From contig NZ_JALBWV010000011.1 in the NCBI RefSeq assembly GCF_022678645.1, positions 62,001 to 126,000 on the forward strand: DNA of 64,000 nucleotides. The letters run 5' to 3'. Made by a program: the position numbers and the translations under genes. Each line of letters begins with the position of its first letter. Within the stretch, counting starts at the first letter, position 1. The DNA is from Saccharopolyspora soli (GTDB lineage: Bacteria; Actinomycetota; Actinomycetes; Mycobacteriales; Pseudonocardiaceae). The notes under the pieces are model-generated. The model did no database searches, was not told the origin of the DNA, and worked only from the letters and a program-made list of their open reading frames with translations. Below are positions 16,144 through 23,952 of this stretch, piece after piece.

Positions 16144-16165
16144 GTACTGGCCAGCTGGCCAGTAC
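16144..16165. repeat. 22-nt perfect palindrome after amidase stop
   Basis: The arms are GTACTGGCCAG and CTGGCCAGTAC with no spacer, starting 3 nt after the amidase stop. A loopless perfect palindrome is a poor terminator and looks more like a protein-binding or recombination site. Confidence 0.5.
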
Positions 16166-16250
16166 GGCAGAGACAGGCGTTGTCGAGAACTCCCATCCCT
16201 GCCAACGCGCGCTCGTCGGCAATAGCGGATGTTCTGAAGCGCTGTCGCTG

Positions 16251-16277
16251 CGCGCCCGCTGAAAGACAGCGGGCGCG
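16251..16277. terminator. strong hairpin downstream of amidase
   Basis: CGCGCCCGCTG-AAAGA-CAGCGGGCGCG forms an 11-bp perfect stem with a 5-nt loop and no T-tract, as is usual for GC-rich actinobacterial terminators. It probably ends the amidase transcript. Confidence 0.5.
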
Positions 16278-16374
16278 TCGAGTTCACCTACGAGAAGAGG
16301 CCCAGCGGGACAGCTTCCACTTCGGCACAAGCCGCGTGCGCAGACTTTGACACCCGGCCCAAGATCAAGTTTGA

Positions 16375-16387
16375 CAAGTGCAGAGAA
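16375..16387 (+). repeat. junction repeat, copy c
   Basis: CAAGTGCAGAGAA, immediately before the second recombinase tail. It shares GTGCAGAGAAACTTCGA with copy b. Confidence 0.4.
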
Positions 16388-16719
16388 ACTTCGAGAAGAG
16401 GAAGGTGTCGGTCGGGACCTGCGCCCGAGCGTTCGGCTCACCCTGCGTCCATGAACATGCTTGTGTGAGATGTTCGCTCCTGCGACCGGACCCGGGGCAG
16501 CGAGCCAGACTCGAAGAGATCCACGACAACCTCCAAGCTCGCATCATCGAGGCCAAACGCGAAGGCTGGCTCGGCGAGGTCGAGGGACTGCAGGTCAGCT
16601 ACAGCGGCGTCAAGGACAAGCTGGCCCAGATCGATGCCACGCTCCAGCGAAAGGCGGCAGCGACCGAACTCGGCATGCCATCATTCGGATCGATCTCCGG
16701 AAGAGCCTCTGCCCCATGA
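16378..16719 (+). pseudogene. site-specific recombinase/integrase C-terminal tail, copy 2
   Basis: A 113-residue frame starting GTG gives the same protein tail as copy 1. VQRNFEKRKVSVGTC is followed by the Cys/His cluster AFGSPCVHEHACVRCSLL, then RLEEIHDNLQARIIEAKREG and WLGEVEGLQVSYSGVKDKLA. It is clearly homologous to copies 1 and 3 but diverged, so it is not a recent duplication. Only the tail is present, with no recombinase catalytic residues. It precedes the CofE-like gene by 34 nt. Confidence 0.65.
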
Positions 16720-16753
16720 GAATTAAGCTCAGAGAAGATCCGGAGAAATTTGG

Positions 16754-17671
16754 ATGCGAACACCCGACACGATCGACAATCATCCGCCGCACTACACGGA
16801 CACCCTTGCGGCCGGGATACCGCTCAAATGGAAGGACAAGCACAACGCCATGAGCTGGGACATGAGGCTACGTGCCCTGCCGGGAATTCCGATGATTCAG
16901 GCGGGCGACGACCTCGGCGCTGTCATCGTCCAGGCCGGCATGGACGATGGCTTGCCGCTTGAGCACGGAGATGTGGTCGTGGTGGCGCAGAAGGTGGTGT
17001 CCAAGTGCGAAGACCGTGTCATCCCACTGGGGACGGTGACACCTAGTGATCGGGCGGTGCGGCTGGCTCAGCGTGTCGGTCGAGACCCACGGCTGATCCA
17101 GTTGTATCTCAACGAATCCCGGGCGATTCTGCGCATCCTGGGGCGGCACGTGATCACCCTCGACCATCGAGGCTTCGTGGACACCGCAGCGGGAGTCGAC
17201 AGCGCTAACGCCGGCGTGTTCGCTGAGGGGTGGGCGTGCTTGCTCCCCGTCGATCCCGACGCCTCAGCCCGGCACATTCGGGACCGAATCCAGAAACTGA
17301 CCGGCACGCAGGTTGCCGTGCTGATCTCGGACTCCCTTGGGCAGCCCTTCCGTGAGGGCTCCCACGGTGCGGCCATCGGCGTCGCGGGAATCGCGGCAGT
17401 AGAGAACCCTTCCGACGGGGAAACCGACCTCTACGGTAACCCCGCCACTGGCCAGATCAATCGTGTCGACGAGCTGGCCGGCGCGGCGTCGGTTCTCATG
17501 GGACAGTCCAACCAGTCTCGGCCAGTCGTCGTGATCCGCGGCGCTGTTTACACCCCGAGCAAGAACGCCTCAATCCGAGACCTCCTCGTCGAGGTTGCCA
17601 CACCACCGCTCGATGCAGACCTTACCGAGGCTGCAGCAAACGAGGACCAACCACCAACCCCGTGGCCCTAG
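16754..17671 (+). CDS. CofE-like F420-0:gamma-glutamyl ligase family protein
   Basis: A 305-aa protein of the family that adds glutamate to F420-0 with GTP. Visible family blocks are VVVVAQKVVSKCEDRVI, AGVDSANAGV, LLPVDPDASARHIR, LISDSLGQPFREGSHGAAIG and VDELAGAASVLMGQ. The ATG at 16754 has GGAG upstream, but family alignment would start near the ATG at 16862 (MRLRALPG), leaving a 36-residue extension of unknown role. It lacks the nitroreductase-like C-terminal domain of FbiB, and no other F420 biosynthesis gene is nearby. It may use a different substrate in a specialised pathway. It lies between two recombinase tails, suggesting transfer. Confidence 0.82.
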   Translation: MRTPDTIDNHPPHYTDTLAAGIPLKWKDKHNAMSWDMRLRALPGIPMIQAGDDLGAVIVQAGMDDGLPLEHGDVVVVAQKVVSKCEDRVIPLGTVTPSDRAVRLAQRVGRDPRLIQLYLNESRAILRILGRHVITLDHRGFVDTAAGVDSANAGVFAEGWACLLPVDPDASARHIRDRIQKLTGTQVAVLISDSLGQPFREGSHGAAIGVAGIAAVENPSDGETDLYGNPATGQINRVDELAGAASVLMGQSNQSRPVVVIRGAVYTPSKNASIRDLLVEVATPPLDADLTEAAANEDQPPTPWP

Positions 17672-17674
17672 CCG

Positions 17675-17688
17675 CTTAGTTCAGAGAA
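17675..17688 (+). repeat. junction repeat, copy e
   Basis: CTTAGTTCAGAGAA, matching copy b at 13 of 14 positions but joined to a later point of the recombinase tail. A weaker match, AAGCTCAGAGAAG, is at 16725-16737. Confidence 0.45.
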
Positions 17689-17946
17689 GCCTGCATCCGC
17701 TGCCCGATGTTGCACGTCAACCCCAAGATGCTCGCCCGGCTCGACGAGCTCGAAACCGACTTGCTGGACCGCCGCACCCGCGCTGAATCCGAAGGCTGGG
17801 CCGGCGAGATCGAGGGCATCGACATGACCCTGACCTTCCTGCGAGCCAAGCGCGACGACACCCAACGCCGGCTCCGCCGACCCGCCGTCAATCTCGGGAT
17901 TCCAGCCCTCACACGAGCCGCCGACCCGCAGGAGAAGCCGAAATGA
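17689..17946 (+). pseudogene. site-specific recombinase/integrase C-terminal tail, copy 3
   Basis: Starts mid-motif at ACIRCPMLHVNPKMLARLDE and continues through LETDLLDRRTRAESEGWAGE and IEGIDMTLTFLRAKRDD to a stop at 17946. It resembles copy 1 more closely than copy 2 and is the most truncated of the three. It begins exactly after the CTTAGTTCAGAGAA word, so the truncation point and the repeat coincide. Confidence 0.62.
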
Positions 17947-17964
17947 CACCCCCGAGCGCCCAGC

Positions 17965-18079
17965 CACGTCCCGGCCCTGTCCGACGCACAGGCTGATCAG
18001 CCGTATGTCCCCGGTGGGGGCATGATCGAGCTCAGCGCGCAGGTGCCCCTGCACGAGTTCCAGCCGCCGCGAGAGCAGC
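17965..18079 (-). pseudogene. class I SAM-dependent methyltransferase fragment
   Basis: On the minus strand LLSRRLELVQGHLRAELDHA is followed by PTGDIRLISLCVGQGRDV. This is the segment of a class I methyltransferase leading into and including the SAM-binding glycine motif. The rest of the protein is absent on both sides: the DUF418 sequence begins at its 5' edge, and the similarity is lost after GRDV. It therefore marks the right-hand joint of the inserted DNA. Confidence 0.5.
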
Positions 18080-18765
18080 TGGTCATCGGCGTGTGCCACC
18101 ACTTCTTGTTGCCGGGGGAGCCGCTGCTGATATACGCGATCGTCGGCTTGGTCGTGCTGCTGCCGACGTCGGGACTGCCGCGTTGGGCGCTCCTCTGGGG
18201 CGGCTTCGTCCTGCTCGCGGCCGGGTTGTTCGGTCTGCAGGGCGGTGTCGGCCTGGTGCCGGGGTTGTTCCTGCTCGGCGGGGCCGCCGTGCGGTACGGA
18301 CTCGTCGACACGCTCGACCGCAGGGCCGGTCAACTGGCAGGCACGTTCGCGATCAGCTTGGTGCTGGCCGCGATCGGCATCGTCGTACAGGTCAACGCCA
18401 AGGAGTCCGAATCGTTCTTCGTGATCTGGGCGGCCGCGGGACTGCTCGGCGCGCTCGCGTACGCATCGGGCTTCTTGATGCTGTGCCGGACGGGACTCAG
18501 TGGTGTTCTGTCGACGGTGTTCGTGCCGCTCGGGCGGATGGCGTTGACGAACTTCATCACCGCCACCCTGTTGACCTTGGCGCTCGCGCCGCTGATCGGC
18601 CTCCAGCAGCACTCCATCAGGTTCGATCGGATGTTGCTGCTCGCCGCCGGAATCCTGGTCGTGCAGTGGCTGTTCTCCCGCTGGTGGCTGCGGAGGTTCG
18701 GCTACGGCCCGCTGGAGTGGGCCTGGCGCTGCGTGACGTGGTGGCAGTGGGTCCCGTTGCGGTGA
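18079..18765 (+). pseudogene. DUF418 (YeiB-like) membrane protein, C-terminal fragment
   Basis: Reads VIGVCHHFLLPGEPLLIYAI at the left and then several membrane segments. It ends with the DUF418 signature: LGRMALTNFITATLLTLALA, then WLRRFGYGPLEWAWRCVTWW. This directly continues the N-terminal fragment that stops at 10813 after RRLLALF. An in-frame ATG at 18022 exists, but residues before about 18079 belong to the foreign joint. The two halves together have normal family length, which supports one ancestral gene. Confidence 0.75.
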
Positions 18766-19250
18766 CGAATTGCCTGAACCCACCCGACACCCGGATGCGG
18801 CTGGCCCGACGACGCGGGACCAGCCGCATCGGCGACGAACCATATTCAGCCGCAGACCTGGATTCCGCACGTCAGGAGACCGCGTTGACGCGGACGGACC
18901 TCCACCATGGATTGGTGGTCCGTCCGCACTCCCGACGCAGTGCTGCCGGAAGCGCACGGTGCATCGTCCGCCGAGTATCCGTTGTGCTGCAACGGAGTTC
19001 TCGCTGTCGTGACATTCCGGCCGTCGTCGGTAGATGGGCATTTTTCTGGCGAAGTGCCTTCGTCGGCACCGAGTTCCGGTCAATTGCGCTGGTGCAGTCG
19101 GTCCTGATCCCGATCAGCGTCGCTAGGGGGCTGATGACCTAACGTATCCGAAGTACTACGCTGCGGATCGGTCAGAACATTGCGGCCGTGCGCGGGTGCG
19201 GCTACCCGGCGACTACGGCATTTCGCGACATCAGAGGAAGGATCGGTGAC
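18766..19250. other. intergenic stretch before the DUF574 gene
   Basis: No convincing gene; an open frame up to 19142 has no family resemblance and an arginine-rich composition typical of shadows. The stretch holds one strong hairpin (18890-18927) and near its right end the promoter region of the methyltransferase. Confidence 0.5.
18890..18927. terminator. hairpin downstream of DUF418 remnant
   Basis: GCGGACGGACC (18890-18900) pairs perfectly with GGTCCGTCCGC (18917-18927) around a 16-nt loop that has three more internal pairs. There is no T-tract. Confidence 0.5.
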
Positions 19251-20051
19251 GTGATGGGGACGCCGCAGTCGCTACCGGAACACGTGGACGTGACAGTGCC
19301 GAGCGTGGCGCGGATCTACGACTACCTGCTCGGCGGGGCGCAGAACTTCGCGGTGGATCGCGAGTTCGCCGAACGCCTGATAGGCGCGCATCCCTACGCC
19401 CGCCCGATGGCCAGGCTGAACAGGACCTTCCTGCGCGAAGCCGTGCTGCTCATGATCGACAGCGGCATCCGGCAATTCCTGGACCTCGGTTCGGGAATCC
19501 CGACCGCCGGTAACGTGCACGAGATCGCGCACGAGGCGGATGCCGACAGCCACGTGGTCTACGTCGACTACGAGGAAGTGGCGGTGGCGCACACCGAGAT
19601 GCTGCTCGCCGACAACGACCGCGCGGCGATGGTGCACGCCGACGCGTGCGACGTGGACCGGGTGCTCGACGCACCGCAAACGAAACGCCTGCTGGACTTC
19701 TCGCAGCCCGTCGGCCTGCTCGCGGTCACGCTGTTCCACTACGTTCCGCCGGACCGGAATCCGTTCCAGGTGATGCAGCGCTACCGCGACGTCCTGGCGC
19801 CGGGGAGCTTCTTGGCGATGACGCACCTGTCGCTCGACAACGCCACGCAGGACATCGCCCAGCTCATGCAGCAGACCCAGAACAACGTATTCCCCCGCAC
19901 AGTAGACGAAATCGTCGAGCTGTTCGGCGATTTCGCCTACTTCGAGCCAGGGTTGGTCCCGATCCCCTCGTGGTTGCACGCGAAGAACGTTGATGCGGAG
20001 GACAATCCCGAGGCTGGCAGGCTGCTCGCTGGCGTCGCGCGCAAACCGTAG
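19251..20051 (+). CDS. SAM-dependent methyltransferase, DUF574 family
   Basis: A 266-aa protein of an actinobacteria-specific class I methyltransferase family. VPSVARIYDYLLGGAQNFAV is the family's N-terminal signature, QFLDLGSGIPTAGNVHEIA is the SAM-binding loop, and VDYEEVAVAHTEMLL gives the acidic residue after strand 2. GTG at 19251 and ATG at 19254 are adjacent; AGAGGAAGGA at 19233-19242 suits either. Substrates of the family are unknown although members are numerous in these bacteria. The gene is single, convergent with the small membrane protein that follows. Confidence 0.88.
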   Translation: MMGTPQSLPEHVDVTVPSVARIYDYLLGGAQNFAVDREFAERLIGAHPYARPMARLNRTFLREAVLLMIDSGIRQFLDLGSGIPTAGNVHEIAHEADADSHVVYVDYEEVAVAHTEMLLADNDRAAMVHADACDVDRVLDAPQTKRLLDFSQPVGLLAVTLFHYVPPDRNPFQVMQRYRDVLAPGSFLAMTHLSLDNATQDIAQLMQQTQNNVFPRTVDEIVELFGDFAYFEPGLVPIPSWLHAKNVDAEDNPEAGRLLAGVARKP

Positions 20052-20159
20052 CGCGGTGCGGCGAGGTGCGCTGGCCGTGTCGCGCTTGGCAACAGCGGCC
20101 CGGCTAGCGCACTGGTTTCGTTCCGCAGTGCGATTGCTTTCATCGGTGAGCTGGCTCGC

Positions 20160-20582
20160 TCACGGCAGCCGCGTTTCGGCCTCGGCGAACCACGCCCGCA
20201 CATCCCGCCGGAGCAGCGCCTGGATCACCAACACGCCGCACACCACGCGCAGCACCGCCAGCGGGTTCAACGCGAACACCAGGGTGATCACTCCATCGAC
20301 TGCCGTGATCGCCTCGATGACGATGGTGGTGACGCGAACCCAGGGCAGACGGCTGGGCAGTTTGACGGCGCAGACCAGCAGCACGACCGCCGCGACGATG
20401 GAAAGCACCGTGAAGACACCGATCACGGCGTTGGTGCCGTCTGCGGAGTTGTTGCCGGCCGTCAGGAGCAGCAGCAAGACGAATGCACCGGCTACCAGGC
20501 CGAGCGCCGCCTGCACGAACATCACGATCCGGACGATGTTGACGATCTTCGGTGCCAGTTGTGCGGGCTGAGGGCTGGTCAT
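20160..20582 (-). CDS. small four-helix membrane protein
   Basis: A 140-aa protein with four hydrophobic segments (about residues 14-38, 52-72, 80-103 and 107-125) and short loops. The N-terminus is proline-rich. The family is not recognised and there are no catalytic motifs. The ATG at 20582 is preceded by a GGAGTTCC-type sequence. It is convergent with the methyltransferase gene and shows no operon partner. Confidence 0.65.
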   Translation of the reverse strand: MTSPQPAQLAPKIVNIVRIVMFVQAALGLVAGAFVLLLLLTAGNNSADGTNAVIGVFTVLSIVAAVVLLVCAVKLPSRLPWVRVTTIVIEAITAVDGVITLVFALNPLAVLRVVCGVLVIQALLRRDVRAWFAEAETRLP

Positions 20583-20662
20583 CGGAACTCCTCGGAATAG
20601 AGTCTGCTTCGCAAGCGGCGGTGGCCGCTGGTGGGTGCGGGACTGATTAGCGCCGCTGCGAG

Positions 20663-20695
20663 TTCCGCGGTTCGGCTGTGCGAACCCCCGCGGAA
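20663..20695. terminator. hairpin in the 20.6-21.0 kb gap
   Basis: TTCCGCGG (20663-20670) pairs with CCGCGGAA (20688-20695), and TTCG/CGAA pair inside. The stem is GC-rich with no T-run and could act in either direction. Confidence 0.4.
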
Positions 20696-20852
20696 GGAAC
20701 CTCCAGGCGCCATTCGCACTCCAGGTGTACCGGCCCCAGCCGGGACCCCTCCCGCGCCGAGCCCCCGGAGCACGGCGGAGAATGAGCGTGATCTCAAACG
20801 GAGCCGTGCCACGGGAGGGCGCGGACTGGTGTGCCGGGGGTCGTCGTCAGGC

Positions 20853-20910
20853 AAGCGGCGCTAGCCGCTTTCAACCGCTCTCGCAGCTGGCACCGCCGCG
20901 GGTTCTCAGA
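20853..20910. repeat. dispersed intergenic repeat, copy 1
   Basis: A stem AAGCGGC-GCTA-GCCGCTT (20853-20870) is followed at 20883 by GCAGCTGGCACCGCCGCGGG and then TTCTCAGA. The same two-part arrangement recurs at 33282-33337. Confidence 0.55.
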
Positions 20911-20993
20911 GGTTTTCGGAGTCGAGAAAGCCTCTGGGGTTCCGCTACCCGCACCGCCACGCAAGCAATCCGCAACCTCTTTGTGGTGCGTGA

Positions 20994-21800
20994 TCAGTCG
21001 TCGGGCTGGTTGAGCAGTTCCAGGTCCGGCGGAACCAGCGTCGTGCTCGTCATGAGTTCGCGGATCAGGTTGTGGTTCAAGCTGTTTCCGACCGGCTCAC
21101 CGACTTCGTCCCTGGTGAGGCCCGCCACGCCGTCCTTGGACAGCCGGGTGCGAACCGCGACGACGTTGTGCTCGACCCGCTTGGCAGTCCACCCGGCGTC
21201 CGGTTGCAGCTCGGCGAGGTGGAGGGCCGTCTGTCGCCAGGACAGCGGCTGTGGGTGCGCCTCGTGGAACAGGTACCGCTGGCTGAGCACGACCAGGGTG
21301 AGCTTCTCGGCGGGGGAGAGCTTCCACGTCCTCGGCGGTTGCGTGGGGTCGTTGTGCTGCGAGGTCGGCTGCTGCCCGTCCACTCCCGTCACGTACAGCT
21401 CCAGCAGGTGTTCGCGGTCGTTGGAGCCGCGCACGAACAGCGGCGTGTAGCCCTCGGTGAGCGGAATCGGCTCATCGTCGGTGAACAGCAGCCGGGAGTC
21501 GGGAAGCCGGATCGGCAGGCGCCCGGTGTTGTTGACCCACCACTGGTCCTGGTGGCAGGTCAGCAGGCCGTGGTGGCGGCTGACCCGCCGGTCGTTCTCG
21601 CCGATGCAGACGTGCACCTCCGGCCGGTTGCGCCCGAACAGGATGGTGCGCCCCTCCCGCGGCCGGACCGTGATGCCACCCGCGATGGCGAGCGCGTAGA
21701 TCGTGCCCGGCGTCGACGTCGGCACGCCGAAAGCCAGGCTGCCGTGTCCGGCTGAGAGCGGACTACCCCCAGCCACCTTGAGATTCTCGCTCACAGCCAC
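20994..21800 (-). CDS. FHA-domain protein
   Basis: A 268-aa cytoplasmic protein. Residues about 35-135 form an FHA domain, which binds phosphothreonine: ILFGRNRPEVHV supplies the conserved GR, RRVSRHHGLLTC the SxxH, and WWVNNTGRLPI the asparagine. The C-terminal half (KLSPAEKLTLVVLSQRYLFH onward) looks like a helical DNA-binding or adaptor domain. It lies 84 nt downstream of a Ser/Thr kinase gene on the same strand, so it is a likely phosphorylation partner or substrate of that kinase. The pairing is inferred from the gene order. Confidence 0.83.
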   Translation of the reverse strand: MAVSENLKVAGGSPLSAGHGSLAFGVPTSTPGTIYALAIAGGITVRPREGRTILFGRNRPEVHVCIGENDRRVSRHHGLLTCHQDQWWVNNTGRLPIRLPDSRLLFTDDEPIPLTEGYTPLFVRGSNDREHLLELYVTGVDGQQPTSQHNDPTQPPRTWKLSPAEKLTLVVLSQRYLFHEAHPQPLSWRQTALHLAELQPDAGWTAKRVEHNVVAVRTRLSKDGVAGLTRDEVGEPVGNSLNHNLIRELMTSTTLVPPDLELLNQPDD

Positions 21801-21884
21801 CTCCGAAGACGTCCATTCCCGGTCTCGGCCCAGGATTTCAGGCGCCGCCGGGAGCCCTCCCGAAATCGCTGGGCAGCACCTAGG

Positions 21885-23672
21885 TCATGGCCTCGGCAAC
21901 GCGGCAGCGGCGGGCTCGGCGAGACCGGTGGCGAGTCCGCAGAGCTGGTCCGGTGGTTGCGCGCCCATGACCACGACGAGCAGCAGTTCGGCCATCGGCT
22001 CGGCGTCCTCACCCGCGTACTGCCGGTGCACGACGCTGACCTGGCACGAATCGTCCCCGTAACCCTCGGGCTCGACGAACGCGTCGTGACCGGCGAGCTG
22101 GACGGGCCGTCCGTCGTGGGCGTTCAACGGCTGGTTCCGATCGAAGCGGACGAGCAGCGAGAGGGGACTGGTGGTGCTCTCCCACCGGCACTCCCAACCA
22201 CCGAACCCGATTTCCGGATGGATGGCGTCGACACCGGGGAACCGGGTCAGCGCATTGGCGTCGAGCAGCGCACAGGCGTCCGAGTTGATCAGCGAGGCGG
22301 GCTCCGGCGTGGCACGGCGTGGGATCTGGCCTCGGGAAAGCACTTCCACGGCGCTTGTGACGGCCGTATCGGCCATGGCGCAGAGATCGGCCTGGCCGTC
22401 GCCGAGCTGCTCCGCGCTGATCGGGATGCGGGTGCGGTCGGGCAACAGCAGCATCCGCTCGCAGCCGTCGCTGTCGCCGGGCTCGCGCACGATGCCCAGC
22501 TCACCCAGTTTCTCGACCGGGCCGGGAGGGGCGCCGGGAGTCGGCTTCTCCAACTGCACCTGGACGTCCACTTCGCTGTCCCCGGACTCCACGATGACGT
22601 CGCAGCGGTTGAAGTTCCCGTAGTCGGCGTCCTCCTCGGCGTCGCCGAACCGCGCGAGCGGCAGCGGATCGGTCAACGCACAGGGATCCGCCGTGCGGGG
22701 ATCGCCGATGGTCGGCGACGGGCCAGATCGTGCGGTGTCGTCGGCGGAACTGGACGTCAAGTCGAACACCAGCCAGGCACCGATCGCCAGCACGGCCACT
22801 ACCGCCACGGATGTCGCGGCCATGCCGAACCGGCGGCGTCGCGGTGCCCGGCTCGGTCCGGTATCGGAAGCCGGGGCGCTGGCGACGTTTTCGAGAATCT
22901 GCTTCGCTTCTGCCGCTGTTGGCCGCTTCGCGGGGTCGACGCGCAACAAGGCGGACAACGCGGGAGCGAGCGCCCCGGCACGGCTCGGCGTGGCGATGTC
23001 GCCCGTCGCCGCGCGGCGCAGCAGAACCAGGGGATTGTCCGCCGAACCGAACGGCGAAACACCCTCAACCGCGGCGAACAGCGTGGCACCTAGTGAGAAG
23101 ACATCCGAGGCCGAGGTTGGTTCTTCACCATTGGCCACCTCGGGAGCGACGTAGCCCGGAGTACCGGTCAGCAGGGCGGAGTCGGTCAGCGTCACGTCGG
23201 TGTGCACGGTGCGGGAGATGCCGAAATCGCCCAGCTTCGCCCGGTCGTCGTCGGTGACCAGCACGTTGCCCGGTTTGATGTCGCGGTGCACGATGCCCAT
23301 CGCGTGCACCGCTTCCAGCGCGCTGGCGAGCTGCGCGCCGAGCCGGGCGACTCGTCCCGGCGGCAGCGCGCCGTGCGCGGCCAGGTCGGGAGCTGGGACG
23401 TATTCCATCACCAGCCACCACTCGGTGCCGTCTGCCACCACGTCGAACAACGTGACCACATTGGGGTGGTTCACCTGCGCCAGCGTCTTGGCCTCCCGCC
23501 GCAGGCGCTTGATCCGCTCGGCACCGTTCTCGCTGTCCCGCGACAGGGCGTGCTTGATCGCGACCGGCCGGTTCAGTTCTTCATCGGTGGCGCGCCAGAC
23601 GATCCCGTTACCACCGGAACCGATCTGCTCCTCCAGCCGATATCGGCCGATGACCAACTGACCGGTGCGCAC
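21885..23672 (-). CDS. receptor-type Ser/Thr protein kinase with extracytoplasmic domain
   Basis: A 595-aa Pkn-type kinase. The N-terminal kinase domain has the glycine loop IGSGGNGIVW, K40 in VAIK, HRDIKPGN with catalytic D131, DFG at 149-151 and TPGYVAPEV. One membrane helix lies at about residues 283-305. The C-terminal 290 residues are outside the cell and contain two similar blocks, each starting DPCALTDPLPLARF or DACALLDANALTRFPG, as in DUF3558-like sensor modules. The GTG at 23672 has GGAGG close upstream; an upstream ATG at 23714 lacks a site. It precedes the FHA gene and probably signals to it. Confidence 0.9.
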   Translation of the reverse strand: MRTGQLVIGRYRLEEQIGSGGNGIVWRATDEELNRPVAIKHALSRDSENGAERIKRLRREAKTLAQVNHPNVVTLFDVVADGTEWWLVMEYVPAPDLAAHGALPPGRVARLGAQLASALEAVHAMGIVHRDIKPGNVLVTDDDRAKLGDFGISRTVHTDVTLTDSALLTGTPGYVAPEVANGEEPTSASDVFSLGATLFAAVEGVSPFGSADNPLVLLRRAATGDIATPSRAGALAPALSALLRVDPAKRPTAAEAKQILENVASAPASDTGPSRAPRRRRFGMAATSVAVVAVLAIGAWLVFDLTSSSADDTARSGPSPTIGDPRTADPCALTDPLPLARFGDAEEDADYGNFNRCDVIVESGDSEVDVQVQLEKPTPGAPPGPVEKLGELGIVREPGDSDGCERMLLLPDRTRIPISAEQLGDGQADLCAMADTAVTSAVEVLSRGQIPRRATPEPASLINSDACALLDANALTRFPGVDAIHPEIGFGGWECRWESTTSPLSLLVRFDRNQPLNAHDGRPVQLAGHDAFVEPEGYGDDSCQVSVVHRQYAGEDAEPMAELLLVVVMGAQPPDQLCGLATGLAEPAAAALPRP

Positions 23673-23952
23673 GGCTCCTCCGATCGCCACGGGCCAGGCC
23701 CAGTCGTGCCGCAAGACGGACCAACCTTATTGCACCGAGGAGTCCCGGCGGGACCGGTCCCGACCAGAAGTCGGCACCACATCCCAAGATCGGAGCAATG
23801 CCGCTGCGTCCTGCGATTTCGTCGAGTCCGGGGACGGATCCGGCCCACCACGCCTCGCGCAGTCGCCGTTCGGGGTACCTCGCGTTCGCGTAGTGTTGCC
23901 CTCCGATCGCCCTGATCATGGTGCAGCCCGCGCACTTCCACAGGAGTGGTTC

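Larger units (their letters stand above)
20583..20993. other. intergenic stretch with hairpins and a dispersed repeat
   Basis: No gene is supported; an arginine/proline-rich minus-strand frame (20579-20854) has no family resemblance. The stretch contains a hairpin at 20663-20695 and the repeat at 20853-20910, plus a partial copy of the repeat's stem (AAGCGGC-GGTG-GCCGCT) near 20613-20629. Confidence 0.5.

Noticed and set aside
14356-16287. 643-residue minus-strand frame opposite the amidase
   Set aside because: Shadow of the amidase in a high-GC genome; histidine/arginine/glycine-rich with no family resemblance.
18777-19142. Open frame after the DUF418 fragment
   Set aside because: Runs through a strong hairpin, arginine-rich, no start with ribosome site and no recognisable motif.
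20579-20854. 91-residue minus-strand frame in the 20.6-21.0 kb gap
   Set aside because: Arginine/proline/glycine-rich, no ribosome site, overlaps hairpins and a repeat; no family resemblance.
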